Source: Paenibacillus sp. FSL R10-2734
GTDB lineage: Bacteria > Bacillota > Bacilli > Paenibacillales > Paenibacillaceae
Assembly (NCBI RefSeq): GCF_037963865.1
Contig: NZ_CP150170.1
Location: 2,666,001-2,730,000, forward strand
DNA length: 64,000 nt
Reading direction: 5' to 3'
The position numbers were made by a program, and so were the translations under genes. Positions 9,002 through 18,070 of the stretch are shown piece after piece (positions within the stretch are counted from its first letter, which is position 1; every line of letters starts with the position of its first letter). The notes under the pieces are model-generated. The model ran no database searches. It worked only from the letters and a program-made list of their open reading frames with translations, and was not told the DNA's origin.

Positions 9002-9640
9002 ATGTTGCAAAATATGAAAGGCGCCATTTTCGATCTGGATGGTGTTATAGTAGACACGGCCAAATATCATTATTTGGCTTGGGCTAGTCTTGCTGATGAG
9101 CTTGGCTTTACATTTACAGAGGAGGATAACGAACGTCTTAAGGGTGTGAGCCGGATGAGATCGCTCGATATTCTTCTGGAAATCGGCGGGCTACAATTTG
9201 ACGAAGCGCAGAAGCTAGCGATGGCGGAGAAGAAAAATCGCCTGTATGTTGAATACATCTCAAAGCTTGAGGAGTCGGAGCTACTTCCCGGAGTCAAAGA
9301 ATACTTAACTGGACTTAGAACGCGCGGGATCGGAATTGCGTTAGGCTCAGCCAGTAAGAATGCGGAATTTATTTTGAATAAGCTGAACATTACGGATCTG
9401 TTCGATGCTGTTGTTGATGGTAACAAAGTATCTCGTGCGAAGCCAGACCCGGAGGTATTCTTGATAGCTGGTCAAGAGCTGGGCTTACAGCCTGACGATT
9501 GCGTCGTGTTCGAGGATGCGGAAGCGGGCGTTCAAGCAGGTAAGGCTGCTGGTATGAAGGTAGTAGGTATAGGTAATCCAGAAGTGCTGAAGGAAGCTGA
9601 TCTTGTGGTAAAAGGATTGTATGAATTGCTGACGGACTAA
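9002..9640 (+). CDS. pgmB: Beta-phosphoglucomutase (HAD superfamily)
   Basis: 212 residues, converting beta-glucose 1-phosphate into glucose 6-phosphate, the step that follows a GH65 phosphorylase. The HAD motifs are visible: FDLDGVIVD with the nucleophile and acid-base aspartates D11 and D13, the motif II region LGSASKN, and VFEDAEAGVQAGKAAGM as motif IV. The GVSRMRSLDILL stretch in the cap fits beta-PGM. It follows the second GH65 gene after 32 bp and closes the operon. Confidence 0.9.
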   Translation: MLQNMKGAIFDLDGVIVDTAKYHYLAWASLADELGFTFTEEDNERLKGVSRMRSLDILLEIGGLQFDEAQKLAMAEKKNRLYVEYISKLEESELLPGVKEYLTGLRTRGIGIALGSASKNAEFILNKLNITDLFDAVVDGNKVSRAKPDPEVFLIAGQELGLQPDDCVVFEDAEAGVQAGKAAGMKVVGIGNPEVLKEADLVVKGLYELLTD

Positions 9641-9656
9641 GGATCAAAAAGAACAT

Positions 9657-9706
9657 GGGACCGACTCCAAAGTAGTTGACGCTACTGTAGGGGCGGTCCT
9701 TTTTTG
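9657..9706 (+). terminator. Terminator of the GH65-pgmB operon
   Basis: GGACCG and CGGTCC form the outer stem and AGTAG with CTACT an inner stem, followed by TTTTTTG. Confidence 0.85.
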
Positions 9707-9740
9707 TTCTTAATCCCTGCACTCACTTCATTTGAGAACA

Positions 9741-10318
9741 TATCGGACTCCCAAGTCGCTATTTGCCCGAAAAGACCTCATATTGCGCATGTTTGGTATG
9801 AATAACGTCACTGGAGTCCAAAACTCGACGAAAAAGCCGGAATTTGACCGAATAGCTGCATCTGGGTCCGATGCTCATCGTGTGGTCGGGCTCAGAAAGC
9901 GACTCAGAAGGTTAGTTAAAAGCTCAGGCAGTCTATCGGACCCCATAGTCGCTATTTGCCCGAAAAGACCTAATAATGCGCAACTTTGATACGAATAACG
10001 TCACTGGAGTCCAAAACTCGACGAAAAAGCCAAAATTTGATCAAATAGCTGCAACTGTGTCCGATGCTCAACGTGTGGTCGGGCTCAGAAAGCGACTCAA
10101 AAGGTTAGTTAAAAGCTCAGGTAGTCTATCGGACCCCACAGTCGTTATAAGCAATAATTCCGCCCATTTGAGAACCTATCGGACTCCAAAGTCGCTATTT
10201 GCCCGAAAAGACCTCATATTGCGCATCTTTGATGCGAATAACGTCACTGGGGTCCGAAACTCGACGAAAAAGCCAAAATTAGTTCAAATAGCTGCATCTG
10301 GGTCCGATGGCTCATTGT
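9741..10318. repeat. 193-bp direct repeats, two full and one partial copy
   Basis: Copies start at 9741, 9934 and 10177 with the same opening TATCGGAC; the first two are each exactly 193 bp. A short fragment (10127-10144) precedes the third, shorter copy. The phrase CATTTGAGAAC stands before copies 1 and 3. Each copy contains a degenerate inverted repeat: its left end (ATCGGACTCC...GCTATTTG) resembles the reverse complement of a later part (GAATAGCTGCATCTGGGTCCGA). Open frames of 85 and 114 codons inside it are products of the repetition, since 193 is not a multiple of three. Confidence 0.85.
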
Positions 10319-10416
10319 GATGAGACTTTACGAGAGTGCGAGCGCATAACCAGTAACAATATGCACATTGAGTAATCAAAGCACTCGACAAGTAGAAAAT
10401 CACACATGCAGCAATC

Positions 10417-10682
10417 CAAACGCACAACAAGTAGCAGTCACACACCAAGTAAACCAAACGCACAACAAGTAGCAGTCACACACCAAGTAAACCAAACGCA
10501 CAACAAGTAGCAGTCACACACCAAGTAAACCAAACGCACAACAAGTAGCAGCCACACACCAAGCAAGCCAAACGCACAACAAGTAGCAGTCACACACCAA
10601 GTAAACCAAACGCACAACAAGTAGCAGTCACACACCAAGTAAACCAAACGCACAACAAGCAACAATCCGCACATTAAGTAGC
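10417..10682. repeat. 38-bp tandem repeat array, seven units
   Basis: Units start at 10417, 10455, 10493, 10531, 10569, 10607 and 10645, each 38 bp. The inner units are almost identical and the last is degenerate. Each unit is itself two related halves of about 19 bp (around GCACAACAAGTAG and ACACACCAAGTAA). Degenerate halves continue on both sides (about 10350-10416 and 10683-10725). There are no spacers, so this is not a CRISPR array. Confidence 0.9.
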
Positions 10683-10767
10683 AATGTTGCTTATTGAGTA
10701 ATCCAAAAGCTCAACATATGTGAAGCCGACAATTGTGTAGAGCAGAGGAGAGCAATGTCCCATAGCC

Positions 10768-11160
10768 CCACGCAGTGACCCCTGCCCACCCTCTTTTTTC
10801 TGTTTTTGGTTTTTTTGAGAGGGAAGAGGGTCATGGAGAGGGAATTTGGATCTGGAGGAGCGAGAGCGTCAGCCTTTTGTCTCCGGATTTTATTCGCTAG
10901 GAGCGGCATAAATCAGAAAATCTGGAGACAACAGCGGCCGTAAGTCCAAAGTTTCCACGCAATGACACCTACTCGCCCCCCCCGCATTTTTGTGTTTTCG
11001 GTTTTTAAGAATTCCGGTGATGAAGTTGCGGAGTGGAGGTTTGGAGCTGGAGAAACGCCAGTGGTCGCCTTTATCCTCGGATTTCTACCGCTTAGCGGTA
11101 TAAAATCAGGAAATCTGAGGATAACAGCGATCGTAAACCCAAACGCTCCACGCAGTGACG
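10768..11160. repeat. Dispersed palindromic element, two tandem copies (A and B)
   Basis: Two copies of roughly 190 bp begin with CCACGCARTGA at 10768 and 10955; a third start at 11148 is cut short. Each carries a nested hairpin. Copy A has arms at 10877-10891 and 10917-10931, copy B at 11071-11085 and 11110-11124, each 14 of 15 paired. Copy B also has the inner stem TACCGC/GCGGTA. A third copy in the opposite direction lies at 30763-30915. Frames of 72-99 codons across this stretch are not supported as genes. Confidence 0.8.
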
Positions 11161-11242
11161 TCTCTATCACCGTGCTCTTATAATCCGAACAACAGAAAAA
11201 AACTACATACAAATGAACATAAAAAACTTTAAAATGAACATA

Positions 11243-11256
11243 TGTAAGCGTTTTTC
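11243..11256. promoter_or_regulatory. Possible cre site before importer 1 kinase
   Basis: TGTAAGCGTTTTTC fits the first 12 positions of the catabolite-response consensus TGWNANCGNTNNCA but not the last two. It lies 37 bp before the kinase start. Confidence 0.35.
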
Positions 11257-11293
11257 CCTTTGATATAGTTATTGAACCCGGAGGTGCGTCTCG

Positions 11294-13087
11294 ATGTTGT
11301 CTAGGTTGATTAGGTTGATTCGAAAGCTGAACGTCAAGCAGCAGCTCATCCTGCTATTTCTAATTATGATTTCTCCCATTCTCTTTCTGAACATATATGG
11401 GAATATGAAGGCGGAGCAAATACTGAAGCGTCATGTTACGAATGCATATGTAGAATTGAACAAGCAGAACTTCACCATCATAAATCGAGATATCGACACG
11501 GTAAATAAAATCACTACCACCGTGATCCAGAATCCCCTGATTCAGCAAATTAATATGACAGGTTCGGATTCCATATTAGAGCGAGTCAAGCGATATGAGA
11601 CGATAGAGAAGCTGTTGGTCAGTTACTCTCAGGGCGCTGAACGTGGTGACGGCATCTATTATTCCCTCTATATATACGATCCGGATGATTATTATTTTTT
11701 CGCCCCCAACTTCCCGCAGGTTAAGAAGGCTGGAGTTTATTTCTTTTCCAAAGTCGAGGAGCCTTACTGGTTTGAGGAGGTTGTGCAGAAGAAAGGACGC
11801 GGAGCGCTGAAGTTCACGGAGAGGCTAAGTGCACAGGCGGAAGATTTAAAGACACTTACATACATGAGAGCCGTAAATAACATTTCCAGAAAAGCGGAGA
11901 CCATTGGAGTTTTGGTCATTACCAAAATGGACTCTAAAATTGGAGAATCGCTCAAGTCCATATCTTTGCCTGACGGCGAAATTTACTTAACAGACCTGAA
12001 TAATCGTGTTCTCGCCTCGACTACGAATAATACTGGAGAAGTGATTGCGTTGCCGGAGACGGTTGTTGCCGAGGATTTGGAAGGTACCGTAGATGTCATT
12101 ACCTCCGATTTTATCTATGTGGTTAACAATAATCATGCATTAGGACAAAAACTAGTCTACAAAGTTCCGGTAAAGGCGCTGCTGCAGCAACAGAACGAAA
12201 TGAAAAGTGTTATTCAATATATCACCGTGGCTTACGCAGTATTTGGACTGATCATGATTACGTACTTCTGGCGATCATTAATGACTCCGTTGCAAAAGCT
12301 GGCTTTTTTCGTACGAAAATATGAGCCGGGCAATCGTGTTCCAGAGACGCCGCGGAGGGGGAGTAACGATGAGGTTAGTGTGCTGATTGCTTCTACCTAT
12401 GATATGGCCCGCAGGCTTAACGGACTAATCACATACAAATACCAAATGGAGCTCAAACAGAAGGAATCGCAGCTTCAATTGCTATATCAACAAATTAATC
12501 CGCATTTGCTCTATAACACACTCGAGAGTATTTATTGGAAAAGCTCGTTAGAAGGAAATGTCGAATCCGCCGAGATGATCAAGGAATTGTCCAAACTAAT
12601 GAAGATCAGTCTTAGTCGGGGAAGAGAGCTGATTAGCCTTGAAGAAGAGCTGGAGCATGCAACGGCCTATATCAAGCTGCAGCAGCACCGATATGATTAT
12701 GTATTTCGTGTAGTAATGGATATTCATCCTGATACGAAAAGCAATCTAATACCTAAAATCACACTGCAGCCGCTAATAGAGAATGCTATTATTCATGGTG
12801 TTAAAAATATGGGCGAGGATGGAGAGATCACTATCAGCGCTGTTTGCGTGAACGAAATCGTTATGATCTCTATTGAAGATAATGGCTATAAGTCTGTTGA
12901 CTATGAGGCGATTGAAGCTGTACTGAATGATAACAGCCCAAATCCCGTCAGCGGTTACGGTATCCGCAACATTAATCAGCGTATTCATTTACATTTCGGC
13001 TCTGATTATGGCATCAGCTATACCCCTCGTAGAGAAGGCGGAACGCTAGTAACTGTTAGGCTTCCGAAATCGGAGAATCAGGACTAA
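11294..13087 (+). CDS. YesM-type sensor histidine kinase (importer 1)
   Basis: 597-residue membrane sensor: a first transmembrane helix at about 17-34, an extracellular domain of some 270 residues, a second helix near 305-325, a HAMP-like linker, the His_kinase domain with QQINPHLLYNTLES (H404 as phosphoacceptor) and an ATPase domain with LIENAIIHG and IEDNG. Members of this family sense sugars or sugar-binding proteins and act on AraC-type response regulators. The regulator follows after 19 bp, then the importer genes. The ligand is unknown. The ribosome site GGAGGTG precedes the ATG. Confidence 0.88.
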   Translation: MLSRLIRLIRKLNVKQQLILLFLIMISPILFLNIYGNMKAEQILKRHVTNAYVELNKQNFTIINRDIDTVNKITTTVIQNPLIQQINMTGSDSILERVKRYETIEKLLVSYSQGAERGDGIYYSLYIYDPDDYYFFAPNFPQVKKAGVYFFSKVEEPYWFEEVVQKKGRGALKFTERLSAQAEDLKTLTYMRAVNNISRKAETIGVLVITKMDSKIGESLKSISLPDGEIYLTDLNNRVLASTTNNTGEVIALPETVVAEDLEGTVDVITSDFIYVVNNNHALGQKLVYKVPVKALLQQQNEMKSVIQYITVAYAVFGLIMITYFWRSLMTPLQKLAFFVRKYEPGNRVPETPRRGSNDEVSVLIASTYDMARRLNGLITYKYQMELKQKESQLQLLYQQINPHLLYNTLESIYWKSSLEGNVESAEMIKELSKLMKISLSRGRELISLEEELEHATAYIKLQQHRYDYVFRVVMDIHPDTKSNLIPKITLQPLIENAIIHGVKNMGEDGEITISAVCVNEIVMISIEDNGYKSVDYEAIEAVLNDNSPNPVSGYGIRNINQRIHLHFGSDYGISYTPRREGGTLVTVRLPKSENQD

Positions 13088-13106
13088 GGAAGGGGAGTAT
13101 ATAGAT

Positions 13107-14435
13107 ATGTTCAATATATTGGTAGTGGATGACGAACCATTGATTTGTAAAGGGTTGAGCAATTTATTAGCTTCATCTGGGCTGGATATTTCTAATATCT
13201 ATACCGCTAATAGCGGATTTGAAGCGCTAGACTGTATTCGTATGGAGGAAATTGATCTGCTCGTTACGGATATTCAGATGGGAGCGATGAGCGGAATTGA
13301 TCTGATGCAGCATGCGAAACTGGCAAAACCATGGGTACAGACCATCGTGATTTCTGCGCATGAGACGTTTCAATATGCTCAAATGGCCGTTCGACTCGGA
13401 GCTAAGGATTATTTAATCAAGCCTTTGAATAGTGAGCAATTTTTGGATTCGGTCCGAAATGTGCTGCTTAAGATGGGTAAGCCCTCACCAGAACTAGATG
13501 TCTTCATGTCTGGGATTAACGATAGCTTTCGACTGGAAGAGCCACTTCCGGAATACAGCAAGCTTTTAAACGAACTGCTCATCGACCCTGGGGTTGTGCT
13601 AGCTGAGGCAGATAACTTGCAGAAGCTGGATAACCTGAAGCTACAAGGGCCGTATTTTTCCGTCTTAAAAATCAAGGTACCTCTGTCTGGAGTGAACCAG
13701 GAGAAGCAGTATACTATGCAGGATAGACGGTTACTTTGTTATGCTGCACTGAATATTGCCAAAGAATTAATGGATCAGGAATGGAACTCATTAGCCTTTT
13801 ATGCACCGGATGAAGAAATTACGATCATTATTCAATGGGATGAAAAAAGCTATGAAGATTCTTCTGCCGGCCAAATCAATAGGCTAGATATTCTTGGCCG
13901 TAGTCTGCAATTTAATATTCATAAATATTTACATCTGAACGTGATCATTGGCATTAGCCAGATTTTAAAGGGGCTTTCGTTTATGGCCGTTTTGAACCGT
14001 CAGGCCTCTAATGCAATTCTCTGGAACAATGAGCACAGTGATCACTATGTGTTCTATTATGGGGATTTCAACTGGAACAGTTACACGAGTGATCCTTCTG
14101 TAGAAGAACTTCATACCCATAGCAATCTGATCGTACAAAAAGCGAAAGAATACATTGACGAGAACTATGCGCAAAAAGGACTGACTATACACGATGTTGC
14201 TAAGAAGAATCATGTTAGTCCCAATTATTTGAGTTACCTATTTAAGAAAAATACAGGCTATAACCTGTGGGAATATGTAATCAAGCTCCGGATGGAAGAA
14301 AGTCGGGAGATGATTTTGAATACCGATCTTCGCAGATACGAAATTGCGGAACGTGTGGGTTATGAATCGCCGGAGCATTTTAGTAAAATTTTCAAAAAGT
14401 ATTACGGGATCAGCCCCAGCGAATTGAAGAAGTAA
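13107..14435 (+). CDS. YesN-type response regulator with AraC DNA-binding domain
   Basis: 442 residues: receiver domain 1-120 with the phosphoacceptor D55 in VTDIQMG and conserved K in YLIKPL, a middle region of unknown role, and a C-terminal AraC/XylS double helix-turn-helix (IHDVAKKNHVSPNYLSYLFKK, then YEIAERVGYESPEHFSKIFKK). It probably activates the importer genes that begin 118 bp downstream when phosphorylated by the neighbouring kinase. Confidence 0.9.
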   Translation: MFNILVVDDEPLICKGLSNLLASSGLDISNIYTANSGFEALDCIRMEEIDLLVTDIQMGAMSGIDLMQHAKLAKPWVQTIVISAHETFQYAQMAVRLGAKDYLIKPLNSEQFLDSVRNVLLKMGKPSPELDVFMSGINDSFRLEEPLPEYSKLLNELLIDPGVVLAEADNLQKLDNLKLQGPYFSVLKIKVPLSGVNQEKQYTMQDRRLLCYAALNIAKELMDQEWNSLAFYAPDEEITIIIQWDEKSYEDSSAGQINRLDILGRSLQFNIHKYLHLNVIIGISQILKGLSFMAVLNRQASNAILWNNEHSDHYVFYYGDFNWNSYTSDPSVEELHTHSNLIVQKAKEYIDENYAQKGLTIHDVAKKNHVSPNYLSYLFKKNTGYNLWEYVIKLRMEESREMILNTDLRRYEIAERVGYESPEHFSKIFKKYYGISPSELKK

Positions 14436-14552
14436 AAACACTCACTACTTCGGTAGATATAGACATGTTCAGTACAACCCTCATTTCCTACAATTTAAGG
14501 TAGGAAGCATTTTGCGAAAAATGCTGAAAGAACAATGGAATGAGGGAGCCTG

Positions 14553-15473
14553 ATGAATCAAACCGCAGTAGTAACCGAAAACCCGGCGACGCTGAAGGGG
14601 ACACCGTACAAGCAAAACCGCTGGAAGAAAAACTTTTGGGGATATATGTTCCTCGTACCTGCTCTTATTATTTTTATTATGTTCATGTGGGTTCCAATTT
14701 TTAAAGGCTTACTGTACAGCTTCTACCATGTTGATTTTGTTAAAGGGAACAGCTTTGTAGGCTTTGAAAACTACAGTAGAGCAATTAGTGATCCAGATGT
14801 TTTGACCGCATTGAAGAACACTGGGTATTACATGTTTTTATGTCTTATTATTGGATTCTGGGTTCCGATTGCTTTTGCCATCATGATCTCGGAGCTGAGA
14901 AGGTTTGGGGGCTTTGTACGTGTAGCGGCTTATCTTCCTTTCGTAATGCCTGGTGTGGTTCTCTATGGACTGTGGAGATGGCTATATGATCCGGTAGGTC
15001 CAATCAATGCGTTATTAACTTCGATGGGTGTGGACCAGGTTGCCTTCTTAACAGATACAAGGTGGTCGATGATTTCTCTTGTGTTTATGGAGACGTGGCA
15101 GCAGTTTGGATCAGGGATGTTAATATACTTGGCTGCTGTACTCAGCATTCCGCGAGATTGGTATGAAGCTGCTGAGATTGATGGGGCTGGTGTGTGGGCG
15201 CGTATAAAGTACATCACATTGCCTTCACTGCGTAATTTAATCTTTTTGATGCTAATACTACAAATTATTGGTACTTCACAAGGGTATCAGTCACAGATGG
15301 CGCTGCTTGATGGTGGGCCGAATAATACTACGCTTACCTATGCGCTGTTGATCGTAAAATATGCATTTACAAGACTCGATTATGGTACAGCTACTGCGCT
15401 TGGCATGTTAATGTTCATAGTCCTAGGTGGTTTGGGCATTTTACAGTTCAAGCTTAACAAGGAGGACTACTAA
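14553..15473 (+). CDS. CUT1 sugar ABC transporter permease, MalF/UgpA type
   Basis: 306-residue inner-membrane permease with six predicted helices. The cytoplasmic EAA loop is clear (EAAEIDGAGVWARIKYITLPSL), the docking site for the ATPase. The second permease starts 1 bp after its stop. No ATPase is encoded nearby, so a shared MsmX-like ATPase is inferred. Ribosome site GAGGGAG. A small palindrome (AGCATTTTGCGAAAAATGCT, 14502-14521) lies between the regulator and this gene. Confidence 0.9.
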   Translation: MNQTAVVTENPATLKGTPYKQNRWKKNFWGYMFLVPALIIFIMFMWVPIFKGLLYSFYHVDFVKGNSFVGFENYSRAISDPDVLTALKNTGYYMFLCLIIGFWVPIAFAIMISELRRFGGFVRVAAYLPFVMPGVVLYGLWRWLYDPVGPINALLTSMGVDQVAFLTDTRWSMISLVFMETWQQFGSGMLIYLAAVLSIPRDWYEAAEIDGAGVWARIKYITLPSLRNLIFLMLILQIIGTSQGYQSQMALLDGGPNNTTLTYALLIVKYAFTRLDYGTATALGMLMFIVLGGLGILQFKLNKEDY

Positions 15474-15474
15474 G

Positions 15475-16347
15475 ATGAAAAGCGCAGATAGAGGGATTCT
15501 TTCAGAACACGATTTGAAAAAAACGAGTAATAAGATCGTTTATGGCTTGATGTGCGTGGTCATATTAATTATGGTTTTTAGCATGCTGTACCCGATCTGT
15601 ATGACGTTATTCAATGGGTTGAAGTCAAATCAAGAGGTAAATTCATTCCCACCGCATTTTTTCCCTCAGGAATGGCACTTCAGCAACCTTAAGGACGCGA
15701 TGAATTATATTGATCTTCCGATGTTCCTTAGAAACACTATTTATATCTTTTTAGGGAATATGGCCGTCACCCTAGTTGTATTGGGAATGTCAGCTTTTAG
15801 TATCTCCCGTATGAATGTTCCATACAAAAAAGCGATTTATTTCTTCTTCCTAATGACATTGTTTATTCCGGCTACTAGCTATATGATCCCGAACTTTGTC
15901 AATTTGAAGGAACTCGGATTGCTGAATCAGTACGCGGCTTTCTGGCTGCCAGCGGGAGCGAATACATTTTACTTTCTATTGTTAAAGAACTTTTTTGATG
16001 GGATTCATCCAGAAATCTTTGAAGCAGCACGAATTGACGGGGCTTCTGAGCCAAAAAGCTTTTTCTCCATTGCAGTGCCACTATCGATTCCGATTTTTGC
16101 TACATTAGCGATCTTTATCTTTTCTACCGCATGGAATGACTGGTTCTGGCCATCACTCGTTATGCACAGTGAAGAAAAATATACGCTTGCGACAGCCATT
16201 TATAAATACGTTATTAATGTGAAGGCACTCAATACTAATATTAAATTTGCAATCCTGTTTATAGTATCCTTGCCTCCAATCGTTGTCTTCTTGATTTTTC
16301 AGAAATTCATTATGCGTGGAGTTGCTTTGTCTGCAGTGAAGGGGTAA
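15475..16347 (+). CDS. CUT1 sugar ABC transporter permease, MalG/UgpE type
   Basis: 290 residues with six helices and the EAA loop EAARIDGASEPKSFFSIAVPLS. The start is the ATG directly after the stop of the first permease, with GGAGG 10 bp before it; the in-frame start 48 bp upstream would lie inside the previous gene. The C-terminus FIMRGVALSAVKG is typical of this subunit. Confidence 0.9.
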   Translation: MKSADRGILSEHDLKKTSNKIVYGLMCVVILIMVFSMLYPICMTLFNGLKSNQEVNSFPPHFFPQEWHFSNLKDAMNYIDLPMFLRNTIYIFLGNMAVTLVVLGMSAFSISRMNVPYKKAIYFFFLMTLFIPATSYMIPNFVNLKELGLLNQYAAFWLPAGANTFYFLLLKNFFDGIHPEIFEAARIDGASEPKSFFSIAVPLSIPIFATLAIFIFSTAWNDWFWPSLVMHSEEKYTLATAIYKYVINVKALNTNIKFAILFIVSLPPIVVFLIFQKFIMRGVALSAVKG

Positions 16348-16415
16348 GCAAATATCGACGATTTTAACCACGGATCGTAAACATGCACATGAAAGGAATA
16401 TAAATGCACCTCGTT

Positions 16416-16429
16416 TGTAAACGGTTTCT
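16416..16429. promoter_or_regulatory. cre site before importer 1 binding protein
   Basis: TGTAAACGGTTTCT matches the CcpA consensus TGWNANCGNTNNCA in 13 of 14 positions. It lies 51 bp before the start of the binding protein, separate from the permease genes, so the binding protein may have its own glucose-repressed promoter. Confidence 0.65.
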
Positions 16430-16479
16430 ATTTTATGATCGATATGTAAGATAACTATGAATTGAAAAGGGGAGTTTCA

Positions 16480-17943
16480 ATGCGTAAGTACTCTAGCGTG
16501 CTACTAAGCGTCCTTGTTGCTGGATCGCTGCTATCAGCTTGCAGCGGCAACAATAACGGAAACACAGCGGGGAACAAAGGTAGGGAAGCAACTACTGCGC
16601 CAACAAATGCGGTGACGGATAATACAGCAACCGCTACTGATGCGCCAGTCGATGACATTACTCAAAGAAAAGTGACGATCAAGATTCACTATCCAACACC
16701 TGACCTAACTGAAATAAGAGCACAGGAAGATGACAAAATCAAACGTTTCCAAGCGGAATATCCGAACGTAGAAATCGTTAAAGATGACTGGCAGTACAAT
16801 GTAAGTGAAATCGGAATCAAAATGGCTGCGAATGAAGCGCCAACCTTCTTTAATACTTACGCTACAGAAGCTAAATTCCTGGTTGAAAAGGGCTGGGTTG
16901 CTGACATTACGGAGCTGTGGAACAAATATGAATTTAAAGATCAAATTAACCCAGTGCTGCAAAATCAATTTATCATCGATGGTAAAGTTTTCGGAGTAAC
17001 ACAAAAAGGTTATGTAACAACCACAATGATCAACAAAAAAATGCTAGATGAAAAAGGCGTAGCCGTTCCACCTATGGATTGGACTTGGGATGATATGCTG
17101 AATACGGCTAAGGGCGTAGCTGATGCCAAAAAAGGTATTTCCGGTATTGCTCCAATGGGTAAGGGTAACGAAGCAGGCTGGAACTGGACCAACTTCCTGT
17201 TCGAAGCTGGTGGAGAGATTCAAAAGATTGAAGGCGGTAAGGTTGTAGCTACATTTAATTCCGATGCTGGTGTGAAAGCACTAGATTTCTACAAGAAGCT
17301 TAGATGGGAAGCTAATGCAATTCCTCAGGACTGGGCACTTGGCTGGGGCGACGCTGTAGGTGCATTCCAACAAAGTCGTACCGCAATGGTAATGGCCGGA
17401 TCTGATGGCGTTATTGAGCAAGCGTTGAACCAAGGTGGACTGAAGCCTGAGGATGTGCTCACGTATCCTATGCCTGCTATGGAAAAAGGCGGCAAGCATA
17501 CCGGGGTACTTGGTGGTGACTATCTTGTAATCAATCCAAATGCTACGCCAGATGAACAAGAAATGGCATTCCGCTATATTACATTTGACTATTTCTCTGA
17601 CAAAGGTTTGGAAGCACTTGATGCAATTCTTCAACAACGTACAACAGATGGCAAATACTTTATCCCGCCGCTCTTAGACTACTACTCAGCAGATTCTGAC
17701 TTCGGTAAGAAGACCAAAGCTGTTTATGACAAGTACACAAATGTATACCAATATAGCCCTGACATTATGGGACTTTTGGATGGTAAACCTGAAGCCCAAT
17801 ACAATACACAGGACTACTACGCAACAATGTCCAATGTCATTCAAGAGCTGTTCTCCAAAAAAGGAACGGATTCCAAGAGCCAGCTTGAAGCTGCAGCCAA
17901 AACAGTACAAGAGAAATTCTTTGATACGATTAAAGCAGAATAG
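16480..17943 (+). CDS. Sugar-binding lipoprotein of importer 1
   Basis: 487-residue extracellular solute-binding protein (family 1). The signal peptide ends in the lipobox LLSAC, so the mature protein is anchored by a lipid on the following cysteine; a low-complexity NG/T/A linker comes next. The ATG at 16480 has AAAGGGGAG at a normal distance; an upstream TTG in frame does not. It comes after both permeases rather than before them, and a strong terminator follows. The sugar is not known. Confidence 0.88.
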   Translation: MRKYSSVLLSVLVAGSLLSACSGNNNGNTAGNKGREATTAPTNAVTDNTATATDAPVDDITQRKVTIKIHYPTPDLTEIRAQEDDKIKRFQAEYPNVEIVKDDWQYNVSEIGIKMAANEAPTFFNTYATEAKFLVEKGWVADITELWNKYEFKDQINPVLQNQFIIDGKVFGVTQKGYVTTTMINKKMLDEKGVAVPPMDWTWDDMLNTAKGVADAKKGISGIAPMGKGNEAGWNWTNFLFEAGGEIQKIEGGKVVATFNSDAGVKALDFYKKLRWEANAIPQDWALGWGDAVGAFQQSRTAMVMAGSDGVIEQALNQGGLKPEDVLTYPMPAMEKGGKHTGVLGGDYLVINPNATPDEQEMAFRYITFDYFSDKGLEALDAILQQRTTDGKYFIPPLLDYYSADSDFGKKTKAVYDKYTNVYQYSPDIMGLLDGKPEAQYNTQDYYATMSNVIQELFSKKGTDSKSQLEAAAKTVQEKFFDTIKAE

Positions 17944-17954
17944 GAAAATAAAGA

Positions 17955-17979
17955 TCGGCCCCTTTGGGGCCGGTTTTTT
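17955..17979 (+). terminator. Terminator of importer 1
   Basis: CGGCCCC and GGGGCCGG pair around TTT and are followed by TTTTTT. Confidence 0.9.
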
Positions 17980-18070
17980 AGTTTTTGATATTTATAATTT
18001 TATAAATCCAGAGAAATAGTGATAATTAACTGGAAATTATTTTGAAGTAGGAAAACCGTGAATTTCTGTT

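Noticed and set aside
9732..10320. Two similar plus-strand frames of 85 and 114 codons
   Set aside because: Their similarity comes from the 193-bp repeat, whose length is not a multiple of three; they have no ribosome site and no recognisable domain.
10438..10674. 78-codon minus-strand open frame
   Set aside because: It lies wholly in the 38-bp tandem array and encodes a low-complexity Cys/Leu/Val/Trp string that follows from the repeat; no ribosome site.
10417..10682. CRISPR array
   Set aside because: Units are directly adjacent with no unique spacers, and no cas genes are in the window. The same holds for the 52-bp array.
10691..11212. Frames of 72-99 codons in the repeat island
   Set aside because: They span the dispersed palindromic element; codon usage and starts are not convincing.
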